39,469 nucleotides of DNA from an uncultured Haemophilus sp. (GCA_905205995.1 CAJLFU010000017.1:1-39469); one strand, 5' to 3'; numbered from the stretch's first letter, positions 24,220 through 34,140 are shown. Program-made: numbers and translations. Notes: generated by a model from the sequence alone, not told the origin.

Positions 24220-25689
24220 TTAAAGATATTTTTTTACAACAGCCCAATCAATGCCGCTAAAACTTGCTGCATCATCGTATTTATAAATATCCGGTAAAAC
24301 TTGTGTTTGACCGTTTTCCACCCATGCAGTTACATAATATAAGAATACAGGGTCATTTGTACGAATGTTAGCCGATACAGTTTTTTTACTCGCTAAAGCA
24401 TTACGTTTTTTATCTTCTGACCAGCCTGCTTCTTTTAACAAGATAGAGGCAAGTTGATCTGATTTCTCTACACGTACACAACCAGAGCTTAATGCACGAT
24501 CTTTTTTGCTAAATAAGCTATGATTTGGTGTATCGTGAAGATAAATCGCATCAGAGCTTGGCATATTAAATTTATAGTTACCTAATGCACTATCTCCAGC
24601 GGCTTGACGAATACGGTACGGAAATTTATTACCAATGCTACTCCAATTAATAGAATGAGGATTAATGGTGTTGCCGTTGCTATCTAAAATAGAGTAGTTG
24701 TGGGCAGTAGCATAGCTTGGGTCACGTTTTAATTTCGGTAAAATATCTTCATTGATTAAACGTGTTGGGGCATTCCAAGGTGGATTCACCACCACGTTAC
24801 TCAAACGGCTGTACATCACTGGCGTACGGCGTTCATTTTTACCCACAATGACGCGTGATTCTAGAAGAGCTTTACCATCACGATAATATTTCAATTGATA
24901 GCTTGGAATATTAACGAAAATCCCATTTTCAAAATCTGGAATAACACGTAAACGTTGTGCATTAAGGGCAAGTTTTTTACCCATTGCAGAAATACCTGAA
25001 GCTGAAATCATTGATGGAAGTGCTTGTACGGTTTCACGGTATAAACGATTATGGTTAGATAATCCATTTACAAAGTCAGAAACAGCATTGTTTTTAACCG
25101 CACTTTGCCATTGGTCAATAATTTCTTGATTTGGTAATTCTGGTTTGTAAGCATTCGTTGCATATAACCAACGTTGTGCTTGTTGATTTACGTTCTTGCT
25201 GTAATACAAGTAATCAAGAAAAGCGTCACTTAACAACACATCGTAGGTAAGGCCGCCAGTTTTTTCAGCGTTATGTAAATTAATTAATGATTGCGCCGAA
25301 CGTTTAGAAATACCAGACGCTACCATGGCCGCATATTCGCGTAGGAATTGTTTTTCTGCAGCCTTGTCTTTCCACATTAAGTCATATTTATTATCGGCAT
25401 ATAATTTTGCCAAAATTGGTTTGAACTGCAGATTTTGTTCGCCAATTTCATGAGTTAATGACATCTCTAGCATGGTTTGTTTTTCAGCTGCTAGACGAGC
25501 TTGGTCTTCTTTGATTTCCGCTTCAAGTTTTGCACGCTCTTCAGGGCTTAATTTAGACATATCAATGCCTTTATTTTCGGCTTGTTGAGGTTGCCCAACT
25601 GTTTTTGCCCAGTCTGCTAACGCACAACCTGACGTCATCATTGATAATGATAAGACTAATGTGCTTAATTTCATTGTTCCTTTTAACAT
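24220..25689 (-). CDS. ldtD: L,D-transpeptidase (YcbB/LdtD-like), predicted lipoprotein
   Basis: Forms 3-3 meso-DAP cross-links in peptidoglycan. The YkuD domain spans about residues 260-430, with NVVVNPPWNAP, catalytic-region His in YLHDTP (about 385) and the nucleophile Cys in SSGCVRV (about 404). A signal with lipobox TSGC (Cys22) suggests a lipid anchor. The start is uncertain: the ATG at 25689 has AAAGG 7 nt upstream; ATG 25674 gives a shorter signal, ATG 25713 has no good site. At about 489 residues it is well shorter than E. coli LdtD (615). A charged helical stretch (40-75) follows the signal. Neighbours mepK and gloC match E. coli. Uptake sequence at 25097. Confidence 0.87.
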   Translation of the reverse strand: MLKGTMKLSTLVLSLSMMTSGCALADWAKTVGQPQQAENKGIDMSKLSPEERAKLEAEIKEDQARLAAEKQTMLEMSLTHEIGEQNLQFKPILAKLYADNKYDLMWKDKAAEKQFLREYAAMVASGISKRSAQSLINLHNAEKTGGLTYDVLLSDAFLDYLYYSKNVNQQAQRWLYATNAYKPELPNQEIIDQWQSAVKNNAVSDFVNGLSNHNRLYRETVQALPSMISASGISAMGKKLALNAQRLRVIPDFENGIFVNIPSYQLKYYRDGKALLESRVIVGKNERRTPVMYSRLSNVVVNPPWNAPTRLINEDILPKLKRDPSYATAHNYSILDSNGNTINPHSINWSSIGNKFPYRIRQAAGDSALGNYKFNMPSSDAIYLHDTPNHSLFSKKDRALSSGCVRVEKSDQLASILLKEAGWSEDKKRNALASKKTVSANIRTNDPVFLYYVTAWVENGQTQVLPDIYKYDDAASFSGIDWAVVKKYL

Positions 25690-25720
25690 TACTGTACCTT
25701 TAAAAATATTCATAAAAATA

Positions 25721-25756
25721 ACCGCACTTCAGTGTTTTTATCTGCTAAAGTGCGGT
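25721..25756 (-). terminator. Terminator between prc and ldtD-like gene
   Basis: Inverted uptake sequences (25721-25729 and 25748-25756) form an imperfect stem; on the minus strand TTATTTTT follows. It lies 11 nt after the prc stop. Confidence 0.7.
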
Positions 25757-25767
25757 CAAAATAATCG

Positions 25768-27837
25768 TTATTTTGTTGCTTTTGCCGCTTCTTGTTTTAT
25801 TTCAGCATCCACTTTTTGTTGATTAGCATTGAGTTTAACTAAATCAGCTGCCATTTTTTCCGCTTCTTTTAAGAAGAAATCTGGCGCTTCATAGTCTTTT
25901 GGTAAATCATCAATATCTTTTAATGCTTTTTTACCTTCACGTTTAAAACGATCATTGAGATCTTTTAAACGTCTCGCATCATCTTTATCATTTTCCGCTT
26001 TGCGCTCTTGGAAATTCAATGATAGGAATTTACGCTCACGGCGTTCATCACGGATCTTAAGATCTTCATTTAAAGCAATAAATTCAGGATCTTTTGCAAT
26101 ACGCTCTAGATGTTTTTCATTTAATGCTTCAACATCTTTACGCGCTTTATTAGTTTCAGAATAAGTTGCCGGCGGAATTTTATCCCAAGGTAAGGCGTTA
26201 TCTTCTTTTTCTTCACCAATTTCTTTAGCATCAATAATTTCAGGGAAATTAATATCTGCCGCCACACCTTTTAATTGGGTTGAACCACCATTAATTCGAT
26301 AGAATTTTTGGATAGTATATTGCAATACACCAAGTGGTGTTTGGTCTAAATCATAAACAAAGTTTAATGAACGACTTTGTTGTACCGTACCTTTACCAAA
26401 GGTATTTTGCCCAATAATGATACCGCGATTGTAATCTTGCATTGCTGCAGCAAAAATTTCAGAAGCAGACGCACTGAAACGATTAATCATTACCAACAAT
26501 GGACCTTTATATTGCTGAGCATTATCATCATCTTCGTGTACACGAATACGTTGATATGCATCACGTACCTGTACAACTGGACCATCAGTGATGAATAAGC
26601 CACTTAATGCTACGGCTTCTGTTAATGCACCACCGCCATTTTCACGAAGATCCACAATTAAAGCGCCAATTTTCTTCTTCTCAGCCTCTACTAATAATTT
26701 CTTCACATCATCAGTTAAGCCAATGTAGAAACTTGGAATTTTAATGACGCCAACGGTTTCACCATCTACCTTAGAAACAGTGAGTTTTGCTGCTTGGTCT
26801 TCAATACGGACTTTATCGCGAACTAAGGTAACAATACGGCTTTTTCCACCTTTTGCAGGTTCAATTTCAAGACGAACTTTTGTTCCTTTTTTACCTTTAA
26901 TTTTGTCAACGATATCTTCTAAACGCCAACCGATAACATCTTCGATTTCGCCTTTTTCTTGGCCCACACCAATGATTTTATCGCCCGCTTGTAATTTTTT
27001 ACTGCGTTCAGCCGGTGCTCCTGGCACTAAAGATTTGATGCTAGTTTCGTCATCTTCAGATTGTAATGTTGCGCCAATCCCTTCTAAAGAAAGGTTCATA
27101 CTTTCATTAAAGCTTTTTGCAGTACGTGGTGCAAGGTAACTTGTATGTGGGTCGATTTCTCGAGCAAAAGCATTAATGTAAATTTGAACGATATCATCCG
27201 CTTTAGTTTGAGTTAATCGACGAATCGCTAAATTGTAACGTTTAGTGAGTTTTTCTTTAATTTCAGGCCATTTTTTATCTTTTAACTTGAGGCTGATTAC
27301 ATCATTTTTGACGCGCTCTTCCCAAAGTTTATTTGCTTCTTCTTCCGTTGCTGGGAAAGCGGCTTTTTCACGATCGATCTCAATTTGATCATTACCTTTT
27401 AAATCTGGTTCTTTATCTAATAGAGATAGAGCATAAGCATAACGCTCATAACGACGTTTCATCATCAGATCGTAAATCGCAAATGCAGCTGAAAGATCGC
27501 CCTCATTAAGTTGATCATCTAATTTAGAACCATATTTAGCACGTAAATCATCAATATCTGATTTTAAAAAGGTGTTATGGCTGTAATCTAAGCTTTTAAT
27601 ATAACGATCAAAAATCTTTTCAGAAAAGGCGTCATCAAGCTGGAATTTACGATAATGTGATTGTGTTAAACGTGTCGTTGCACGCTTTGTTGCTAACTGG
27701 TTTGCGTCAGTTGCCGAAGGAATTGTAATATCGCTTTGCTTTAATTTCGGCTGCACTGCAAATGTGTCAGACGAATGAAGAAATAACGCACCTAAAATTG
27801 CTGTCGCAATAAGACTTTTGGTTGTATGTAATTTCAT
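25768..27837 (-). CDS. prc: Tail-specific periplasmic protease Prc
   Basis: C-terminal-processing serine protease (S41 family). It degrades SsrA-tagged periplasmic proteins and processes envelope proteins such as FtsI and murein hydrolases in E. coli. The 689 residues have a signal peptide cleaved near TFA (27) and a PDZ domain (about 235-320, with LEGIGATLQ). The catalytic dyad is Ser457 in RFSASASE and Lys482 in TFGKGTVQ, 25 apart as in E. coli. The C-terminus is highly charged (DUF3340-like). It follows proQ by 28 bp with AAAGG before the ATG, the E. coli proQ-prc order. Confidence 0.96.
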   Translation of the reverse strand: MKLHTTKSLIATAILGALFLHSSDTFAVQPKLKQSDITIPSATDANQLATKRATTRLTQSHYRKFQLDDAFSEKIFDRYIKSLDYSHNTFLKSDIDDLRAKYGSKLDDQLNEGDLSAAFAIYDLMMKRRYERYAYALSLLDKEPDLKGNDQIEIDREKAAFPATEEEANKLWEERVKNDVISLKLKDKKWPEIKEKLTKRYNLAIRRLTQTKADDIVQIYINAFAREIDPHTSYLAPRTAKSFNESMNLSLEGIGATLQSEDDETSIKSLVPGAPAERSKKLQAGDKIIGVGQEKGEIEDVIGWRLEDIVDKIKGKKGTKVRLEIEPAKGGKSRIVTLVRDKVRIEDQAAKLTVSKVDGETVGVIKIPSFYIGLTDDVKKLLVEAEKKKIGALIVDLRENGGGALTEAVALSGLFITDGPVVQVRDAYQRIRVHEDDDNAQQYKGPLLVMINRFSASASEIFAAAMQDYNRGIIIGQNTFGKGTVQQSRSLNFVYDLDQTPLGVLQYTIQKFYRINGGSTQLKGVAADINFPEIIDAKEIGEEKEDNALPWDKIPPATYSETNKARKDVEALNEKHLERIAKDPEFIALNEDLKIRDERRERKFLSLNFQERKAENDKDDARRLKDLNDRFKREGKKALKDIDDLPKDYEAPDFFLKEAEKMAADLVKLNANQQKVDAEIKQEAAKATK

Positions 27838-27865
27838 TTAACCTTTCCCGATAAGAAATAAATTA

Positions 27866-28513
27866 TTAGGCAAATAAACGATCTGCGGTGACAGTCATCA
27901 CTAAACCATTCTCAAGTTCTACGCGAGCACCGTCTTTTTCTACATTTAATACCGTCGCATTTTTTGCTTGTTCAGCCACTTTTACTTTCACTTTGCTACC
28001 CGCAGAAAGTGTTGTGAAATCAACCGCACTTAGTTTTACTTGTGGTGCTTTTGGTTTGCGAGTTGTTTGATTTGCATTTGGTTTACGAGCAGGGCGTTTT
28101 TGTTGTGTTTTTTTCGCTGCTAATTCTGCTTTGCGTTTTTCTGCAAATTTGGCTTTTGCTTCTGCTAATTGTTGAGCCGCATGAGAAACGTGTTCTGCAT
28201 CTAATACACCCGCAGGATTGCCGTATAAATCCACACGCTCAGCACCTTCGCGACAGCCGTGTAAATAGCGCCAGTTGGAAGTGTATTGACGTAAAGCCTG
28301 ACGTAATTGAGTTTTGCTGACTCGTTCATCATCTTTTAATGCTTCAGCAAGATCTTGGAAAAGACCAATTTTTAATGGTTTAGCTTCACCTTCTGCAATA
28401 AAGCAAAGTGGGAATTTTTCTATAAGATATGCAATGATCGCTTTTGTATCAGTTAATTTTTGAACGCCTTCAGCATTATTTTCAACTTGGGCTTCAACTT
28501 GAGAATCTGTCAT
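27866..28513 (-). CDS. proQ: RNA chaperone ProQ
   Basis: FinO-domain RNA-binding protein that stabilises small RNAs and 3' ends. Residues about 15-125 form the FinO domain (KAIIAYLIEKFPLCF, ALRQYTSNWRYLHGCREG, ERVDLYGNPAG). A basic, Lys/Arg/Ala-rich linker (about 128-165) leads to a C-terminal KOW/Tudor-like domain (SAGSKVKVKV...). Length 215, close to the E. coli 232. It probably heads a proQ-prc operon. Uptake sequence at 28023. Its presence makes ProQ-dependent sRNAs plausible here. Confidence 0.96.
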   Translation of the reverse strand: MTDSQVEAQVENNAEGVQKLTDTKAIIAYLIEKFPLCFIAEGEAKPLKIGLFQDLAEALKDDERVSKTQLRQALRQYTSNWRYLHGCREGAERVDLYGNPAGVLDAEHVSHAAQQLAEAKAKFAEKRKAELAAKKTQQKRPARKPNANQTTRKPKAPQVKLSAVDFTTLSAGSKVKVKVAEQAKNATVLNVEKDGARVELENGLVMTVTADRLFA

Positions 28514-28642
28514 TTCTGAGTTTTCCTAGGATAAAAAAATAAAAACTTGCACAGTTTACCGCACTTTTATAAGGATTGACAATGGTTGGACAGAATAATT
28601 CCGTTTCTAACTCTAAATGAATAACTTCACAAATTCCCTTAA

Positions 28643-28671
28643 TTCAGGCTAAAATAGTCCACTTTTATAAT
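28643..28671 (+). promoter_or_regulatory. Predicted promoter of letAB
   Basis: A perfect TATAAT (28666-28671) with a poor -35 (TTCAGG, 28643-28648) at 17 bp. The predicted start is only about 7 nt before the letA ATG, and no Shine-Dalgarno site is seen, so the message may be nearly leaderless. Confidence 0.4.
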
Positions 28672-28684
28672 TTCTGAAAACATA

Positions 28685-29938
28685 ATGACAAAAACACCTG
28701 ATTTTACTCATGCCACTTATAGACTAGTGCGTTGCATTGGATGCGATGCAACGGTGTCTGTTCGTCGTCCGCAAGCGGGGGAGTACGCTCAATGTCCTCG
28801 TTGCCATCAGAAATTGCAATCGGGCAGTCGTTGGTCACTTAAACGTTGTTCATTAATCGCCCTTTCTATCTTAATTTTAATGCCATTTGCTTTAGGCTAT
28901 CCTTTATTGAGCTTAGATTTACTAGGTACTAAAATTGATGCTTCTGTTTGGAAAGGAATTTGGAAAATGGCAGTAGAGGGATATTCCTATACTGCATTTA
29001 TGATTTTTATCTGTGCTGTTTTAATGCCTGTATCTTTTGCGATTTTAGTCATTATGTTGCAGCTTTCTAAATTACTCAAAATTAAGCCTCGTAATGTCTT
29101 ATTATTTGTGGGATATATTAAGCCTTGGGTCATGTTTGACGTATATTTAGTTGCACTCGGTGTTACCATGTTTAAAGTGCGCGAATATGCCACTTTAGAA
29201 GTGGATGTGTATTTAATTGCTTTTGTTTTTACTGCACTTTTAACCACTTTATTGTTCATTAAAATTAATTTAGATGACTTATGGCATGATTTTTATCCCG
29301 AGCAGAAACCAGTTACTAAAAGTGATAAGCCGTTAGAACTTTGTACAGCCTGCGATTACACTTTTTTAAAAGAAGATCAAGAATATGATCACCGTCATCG
29401 AGCAATTTGTCCACGTTGTGCATCGCTTATTGAAATACCAGAGAGTGTAAAATTACAACGCGTTTGGGCGACATTAGTGGCAGGGATTATCATGCTTTTT
29501 CCCGCAAACTTACTCCCAATATCCGGTGTTTATTTAACAGGAAATTTGTCACAAGATACCTTGATGTCGGGCGTGATGTCATTTATAAGCATGGGCAGCT
29601 ATTTTGTTGCTTTCGTGGTATTCTTCGCCAGTATTTTTGTGCCAGTAAGTAAAATCCTCATTATGTTATATTTACTGGCAAGCGTGCATTTTAAATGGCG
29701 ACATTCAATCAAATGGCAGATGCGATTATTGCATGTTGTTCATTTTGTTGGACGTTGGTCAATGCTAGATCTTTTTGTGTTAGCCTTGATGATGTCTCTA
29801 GTAACACGCGGACAGATTATTAATTTTACTGTAGGCCCTGCCGCATTTTATTTTGGTGCAGCAGTGTTTTTAACTATGATTTCAACTTCACAGTTTGATA
29901 GTCGATTAATTTGGAAAATTTATGACAGAAAACAATAA
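28685..29938 (+). CDS. letA: Intermembrane lipid transport protein LetA (YebS, PqiA family)
   Basis: Inner-membrane partner of the LetB tunnel, moving lipids between inner and outer membranes. The 417-residue protein has two cytoplasmic zinc ribbons: Cys18/Cys21 in RCIGCDATVSV with CPRC near 38-41, and CTACDYTF with CPRC in the middle. It has two PqiA-type sets of about four membrane helices, including LMPFALGYPLLSLDLLG and FPANLLPISGVY. It overlaps letB by 17 nt. The E. coli homologues yebS-yebT form the same operon. Confidence 0.92.
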   Translation: MTKTPDFTHATYRLVRCIGCDATVSVRRPQAGEYAQCPRCHQKLQSGSRWSLKRCSLIALSILILMPFALGYPLLSLDLLGTKIDASVWKGIWKMAVEGYSYTAFMIFICAVLMPVSFAILVIMLQLSKLLKIKPRNVLLFVGYIKPWVMFDVYLVALGVTMFKVREYATLEVDVYLIAFVFTALLTTLLFIKINLDDLWHDFYPEQKPVTKSDKPLELCTACDYTFLKEDQEYDHRHRAICPRCASLIEIPESVKLQRVWATLVAGIIMLFPANLLPISGVYLTGNLSQDTLMSGVMSFISMGSYFVAFVVFFASIFVPVSKILIMLYLLASVHFKWRHSIKWQMRLLHVVHFVGRWSMLDLFVLALMMSLVTRGQIINFTVGPAAFYFGAAVFLTMISTSQFDSRLIWKIYDRKQ

Positions 29939-32579
29939 ACCAGAATCTCAATCTATTGATGAGCAATCTAATAATATAGAAGCGTTATTACGTAAGAATA
30001 AACGCATCTCACCGTTTTGGTTGTTACCTTTTATTGCATTATGTATTGGTGCCATTTTATTTTTCCAAATTGTGAAAGAACAAGGAAAGATGATTACGAT
30101 TACATTTTCTAATGGTGCAGGATTGGTTGCAGATAAAACACCGATTCGCTATCAAGGTTTGCAAATTGGTGTTGTGAAGAAAGTTAACTTTACTGACAAT
30201 ATGCAAAAGGTGAAAGTTGAGGCAAGCATTCATTCTGAAGCCACCGATGTGTTAAAGGAAAATACTAAATTTTGGCTTGTGCAACCGAGCGTATCGCTCG
30301 CGGGGATTTCAGGTTTAGACTCTTTAGTTTCAGGAAATTACATTACGCTTCAACCGGGTGATGGTGATTCTGAGGATGAATTTATTGCAGAAGAACAAGG
30401 TCCTATTGCACAAGTCAATCCTGGCGATTTATTAATTCATTTAATTTCAGATGATTTAGGTTCGATTTCGATTGGGGCTTCTGTGTACTTCAAAAAAATG
30501 CCAGTCGGGAAAATTTATGATTATCGCTTCAATAAAGAGAATAAAGTTGAAATTGATGTGGTGATTGATAAAGCCTTTGCTCGTTTTGTGAAGAAAGATT
30601 CACGCTTCTGGAATATCAGTGGTATCAACGCTAACATTAATGCATCAGGTGTGAATGTAGAGATTGATAGTTTAAATTCAGTGGTGCAAGGTGCGGTATC
30701 ATTTGATTCACCGTCAGATAGCCCACAAGCTGTGACTAATAGCCACTATACACTTTATTCTAACTTGCAAGCAGCTAAACGAGGTATTGAAGTTGAGGTG
30801 ACTATTCCAGTGACTGCGGGTTTAGATGCAGGGCAAACCACTGTTTATTATGGTGATGAGCAAGTGGGCCTTCTTTCATCTTTAAGTGCGGACGAAAATA
30901 ATGAAGAAATTTTAAAAGGCACATTATTAATCGATCCAAACCAAGCTAACCTCTTAAAAACGAATACACGTATTGTGTTAAAAAATCGTAAGTTAGATTT
31001 GGGTGATGTGGCTAATCCGAAAAAATTCTTCCGCGGAGATTATTTTGAAATTATTCCGGGTAGCGGAGAAAGCAAAACGCAATTTGATGTGATTCGAGAA
31101 CATGAGTTATTACTCAAAGCACCGAATACTTTGATTTTAACCTTAACCGCACCAGAAACTTATGGTATTACTGAAGGACAATCGGTGTTTTATAACAATA
31201 TTGCCATTGGTCAAATTGTGAAGCAGCATTTAAGTGTTGATGGTGTGAAATTTGAAGCGGCAATAGCTGCAGAATATCGCAATCTTATTCATGAAAATAC
31301 TCAATTTGTGGCTGCCTCTAATTTTGATGTCAGTTTTGGTATCGACGGATTGCGTTTTGAATCAGCAACGCCATCAAAATGGCTACAAGGTGGGGTGAGA
31401 GTATTACCCAAAAAAGGAAGTGGTGCCCCACATTCAAGCTATCCACTTTATAAAGATATCAGTAGTGCAGAAACGGGCATTACGGGTAACTTAGTGAATC
31501 CAAGTATTGTGCTACATTCCACTAATTTGCCAAGTATTAGCAAAGGTTCTGTGGTGCTTTATCGTCAGTTTGAAGTGGGTAAAATTATTAACGTAAGACC
31601 GAAAGCCAATAATTTTGATATTGATGTGTATATTTATCCGGCTTATCAAAATCTTCTTACAGATAAAAGTGTATTCTGGGTTGAAAGTGCGGCACAAATT
31701 GATATTACACCGAAAGGCATTAGTATTCAGGCTTCTCCGGTTGCTCGTTCATTAAAAGGGGCAATTAGTTTTGATAATACGGGGTCAGGCAAAAATAAAA
31801 CCCTTTATCCAAGTGAACTGCGAGCTAAATCAGCGGGGCAAGTGATTACGTTACTCACAGATGATGCAACAGCTTTAAGTAAAGGTATGAGCTTGCGTTA
31901 TCTCGGTATGAATGTGGGGGAAGTTGAGCAGATTGCACTTGATCAAAAAACAAATCGTATCACAGCAAAAGCATTAATTAACCCAAGTTATATGGAGATG
32001 ATTGCAAAAGAGGGTACTGTATTTAAAGTGATTTCCCCACAAATCTCAGCGGGTGGAATTGAAAACTTAGATAGCCTTTTACAGCCTTACATTGATATTG
32101 AGTTAGGCAAAGGTCCATCAAAAACACAGTTTAATTTAGCGCAAACTGCACAACCTCGAAATAAATACAGCAATGGTGTGCCATTTATTTTGGAAACCAG
32201 TGATGCGATGAATTTAACGGAAGGCTCACCAGTGCTTTATCGCGGTATTGAAGTGGGAACCGTTCGTAAGTTTGAATTGAATTCTTTAGGTGATCGTGTG
32301 TTGGTTCATATTGCGATTACACCGAAATATCAACATTTGGTACGTAAAAATTCAGAGTTCTGGGTTTCATCGGGTTATGATTTTAATCTTGGTTGGAAAG
32401 GCGCAGAGTTTAATACCGGTAGTGTACAACAATTGTTGAAAGGCGGTATTTCGTTCTCGACTCCATCGGGTACGATCGTTCAACCACAAGCAACGGCAAA
32501 TCAGCGCTTTATGTTACAAGTGAAGAAACCAGCTGAAGCACCAACGTGGAATTCAGGTGCTTTACCGGCAAATCAATAA
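29922..32579 (+). CDS. letB: Intermembrane lipid transport protein LetB (YebT), seven MCE domains
   Basis: Periplasm-spanning tunnel of stacked MCE rings. The 885 residues begin with a cytoplasmic tail and one membrane anchor (about 36-54). Seven repeats of the MCE core are seen: PIRYQGLQIG, SVYFKKMPVG, TVYYGDEQVG, SVFYNNIAIG, VVLYRQFEVG, SLRYLGMNVG and PVLYRGIEVG. This equals the seven MCE domains of E. coli LetB (877 residues). The C-terminal tail is short and polar. It overlaps letA by 17 nt; a strong hairpin terminator follows 11 nt after the stop. Confidence 0.95.
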   Translation: MTENNKPESQSIDEQSNNIEALLRKNKRISPFWLLPFIALCIGAILFFQIVKEQGKMITITFSNGAGLVADKTPIRYQGLQIGVVKKVNFTDNMQKVKVEASIHSEATDVLKENTKFWLVQPSVSLAGISGLDSLVSGNYITLQPGDGDSEDEFIAEEQGPIAQVNPGDLLIHLISDDLGSISIGASVYFKKMPVGKIYDYRFNKENKVEIDVVIDKAFARFVKKDSRFWNISGINANINASGVNVEIDSLNSVVQGAVSFDSPSDSPQAVTNSHYTLYSNLQAAKRGIEVEVTIPVTAGLDAGQTTVYYGDEQVGLLSSLSADENNEEILKGTLLIDPNQANLLKTNTRIVLKNRKLDLGDVANPKKFFRGDYFEIIPGSGESKTQFDVIREHELLLKAPNTLILTLTAPETYGITEGQSVFYNNIAIGQIVKQHLSVDGVKFEAAIAAEYRNLIHENTQFVAASNFDVSFGIDGLRFESATPSKWLQGGVRVLPKKGSGAPHSSYPLYKDISSAETGITGNLVNPSIVLHSTNLPSISKGSVVLYRQFEVGKIINVRPKANNFDIDVYIYPAYQNLLTDKSVFWVESAAQIDITPKGISIQASPVARSLKGAISFDNTGSGKNKTLYPSELRAKSAGQVITLLTDDATALSKGMSLRYLGMNVGEVEQIALDQKTNRITAKALINPSYMEMIAKEGTVFKVISPQISAGGIENLDSLLQPYIDIELGKGPSKTQFNLAQTAQPRNKYSNGVPFILETSDAMNLTEGSPVLYRGIEVGTVRKFELNSLGDRVLVHIAITPKYQHLVRKNSEFWVSSGYDFNLGWKGAEFNTGSVQQLLKGGISFSTPSGTIVQPQATANQRFMLQVKKPAEAPTWNSGALPANQ

Positions 32580-32590
32580 AATATAAAAAG

Positions 32591-32630
32591 AAATAACCGC
32601 ACTTTTGAATCATCAAAGTGCGGTTATTTT
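32591..32630. terminator. Bidirectional terminator between letB and kdsC
   Basis: AAATAACCGCACTTT (32591-32605) and AAAGTGCGGTTATTT (32615-32629) form a perfect 15-bp stem around a 9-nt loop and contain two inverted uptake sequences. T-runs follow on the plus strand. Confidence 0.93.
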
Positions 32631-32659
32631 TTTAGGTGTTTTGAATAGTGTTATAGGTG

Positions 32660-33205
32660 TTATTGTCCCATATTTTTGACTGATTTTAAAAAGCCTTTGG
32701 CTGAAGTATAGACTTCATCTTTGCCCTGAGCATGTAAAATCATATCGGACATTTCACGAAAAGCCCCTTTGCCACCACCAAGGGCAAGCACATAATCCAC
32801 GGCATTTTGCACATAAGGTGCAGAATCTGCCACGGCAAAAGAAAGGCTACAAGTTGCAAAAGCGGGGAGATCTACGCTGTCATCACCAATATAGGCGGTT
32901 TGCTCCGCGGTAACACCTGCTTGTTTCATGAGATCCAAACAAGCACTTTCTTTTTCAAGTTTACCAAGGAAGAACAACTTAATCCCGAGATCACTTATTC
33001 GCTTACGCAGGATTGCAGAATCTCTGCCCGATAATACGGCTACCTGAATACCTGCATCCATCAACATTTTGACACCAAGACCATCGCGCACATGGAAACT
33101 TTTAATTGCTTCGCCATTTGCATCATAATGGAGTAGTCCGTCAGTTAATACGCCATCGACATCGGTGATGACTAATTTAATTTTCTTTAATTTTTCGTTA
33201 ATCAT
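32660..33205 (-). CDS. kdsC: 3-deoxy-D-manno-octulosonate 8-phosphate phosphatase KdsC
   Basis: HAD-superfamily tetramer that removes phosphate from Kdo-8-phosphate in lipopolysaccharide/lipooligosaccharide synthesis. The 181-residue protein has motif I VITDVDGVLTDG with Asp15 and Asp17, motif II LSGRDS, and motif IV IGDDSVDLPAF; there is no cap domain, as usual for KdsC. The ATG overlaps the kdsD stop as TAATG (33207-33203). Confidence 0.96.
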   Translation of the reverse strand: MINEKLKKIKLVITDVDGVLTDGLLHYDANGEAIKSFHVRDGLGVKMLMDAGIQVAVLSGRDSAILRKRISDLGIKLFFLGKLEKESACLDLMKQAGVTAEQTAYIGDDSVDLPAFATCSLSFAVADSAPYVQNAVDYVLALGGGKGAFREMSDMILHAQGKDEVYTSAKGFLKSVKNMGQ

Positions 33206-34140
33206 TAGCTTGAGAACTCCACTAAGCCCACAACATTATTTTCATCATTGACCACAACAAGAGAGTGAATTTTCTTCTCTTTCATCAAGTCTTCTGCTTT
33301 CGCTAAGAATTCATTTTCATGAATAGTTTTCGGTGACGAGGTCATGAGCTCTTTCGCGGTCTTGTTAAGTGTATCGGCACCGTTAGCCGTTAATGCTCGG
33401 CGCACATCACCATCCGTAATAATGCCTTTAAGTTGTTGGTTTTCCATGACTAATGCTACACCCATACGACCTTCATTCATAATAGTTAAGCAATCAGTAA
33501 AGCTGGTATCTGGTGTGGTAATCGGCAATCGAGTTTGCATTTGATCTTTTACTTTGCATAACAAACGACGACCGAGGCTGCCACCTGGATGGAATTTCGC
33601 AAAGTCAGCAGGTTGGAAATGACGCGCTGTAATTAATGAAACCGCAAGAGCATCGCCTAAAGCTAAAGTGACTAACGCAGAAGTGGTTGGTGCGAGGTTG
33701 TTTGGACAGACTTCGCGTTCGACAGTGATATCTAAAACATAATCAGCATGGCGAGCAAGTGTTGAGTTTTTATTGCTGGTTAAAGCAACAATTTTATTAC
33801 CAAAGTTTTTCAAACTTGGAATGAGTTTATTTACATCATCAGTTTCACCGCTATAAGAGATCAGCATCACGATGTCGATCGGTTTTAACATACCTAAATC
33901 GCCATGAAAGGCTTCAGTCGGGTGAAGGAAGAAACTTGGCGTACCCGTTGAGGCAAAAGTCGCCACCATTTTTTTGCCAATTAGCCCCGATTTACCAATA
34001 CCACCGATGACTAAACGACCTTCGCAAGCAAGGATAAGATCCACAACTTGAGAAAACTCATCATCCAAGCGTTGGCTTAGTTGTGCGAGTGCTTGGCTTT
34101 CAACAGAAAGGGTTTCTCGTGCGATTTGTAAATAATTCAT
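33205..34140 (-). CDS. kdsD: Arabinose-5-phosphate isomerase KdsD
   Basis: Converts ribulose-5-phosphate to arabinose-5-phosphate, the first step of Kdo synthesis. Residues about 30-180 form the SIS sugar isomerase domain (GGIGKSGLIGKKMVATFAST, PTEAFHGDLGM, SYSGETDDV). Two CBS domains fill the C-terminal part (about 200-311). Length 311. TAAGGA lies before the ATG. It is the first gene of the kdsD-kdsC pair and is divergent from rnpB. An uptake sequence lies 18 bp upstream (34159-34167). Confidence 0.96.
   Translation of the reverse strand: MNYLQIARETLSVESQALAQLSQRLDDEFSQVVDLILACEGRLVIGGIGKSGLIGKKMVATFASTGTPSFFLHPTEAFHGDLGMLKPIDIVMLISYSGETDDVNKLIPSLKNFGNKIVALTSNKNSTLARHADYVLDITVEREVCPNNLAPTTSALVTLALGDALAVSLITARHFQPADFAKFHPGGSLGRRLLCKVKDQMQTRLPITTPDTSFTDCLTIMNEGRMGVALVMENQQLKGIITDGDVRRALTANGADTLNKTAKELMTSSPKTIHENEFLAKAEDLMKEKKIHSLVVVNDENNVVGLVEFSS

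Noticed and set aside
26744..27139. 131-codon plus-strand frame inside prc
   Set aside because: Fully antisense to a well-conserved protease gene; Ser/Thr-rich shadow translation.
28616..28631. CRP-like site upstream of letA (AATGA-N6-TCACA)
   Set aside because: Two mismatches in one half and an unsuitable distance (about -54.5) from the predicted start; too weak to list.
30881..31692. Partial uptake sequences AAGTGCGGA / AAGTGCGGC in letB
   Set aside because: Last core base differs; not counted as functional uptake sequences.
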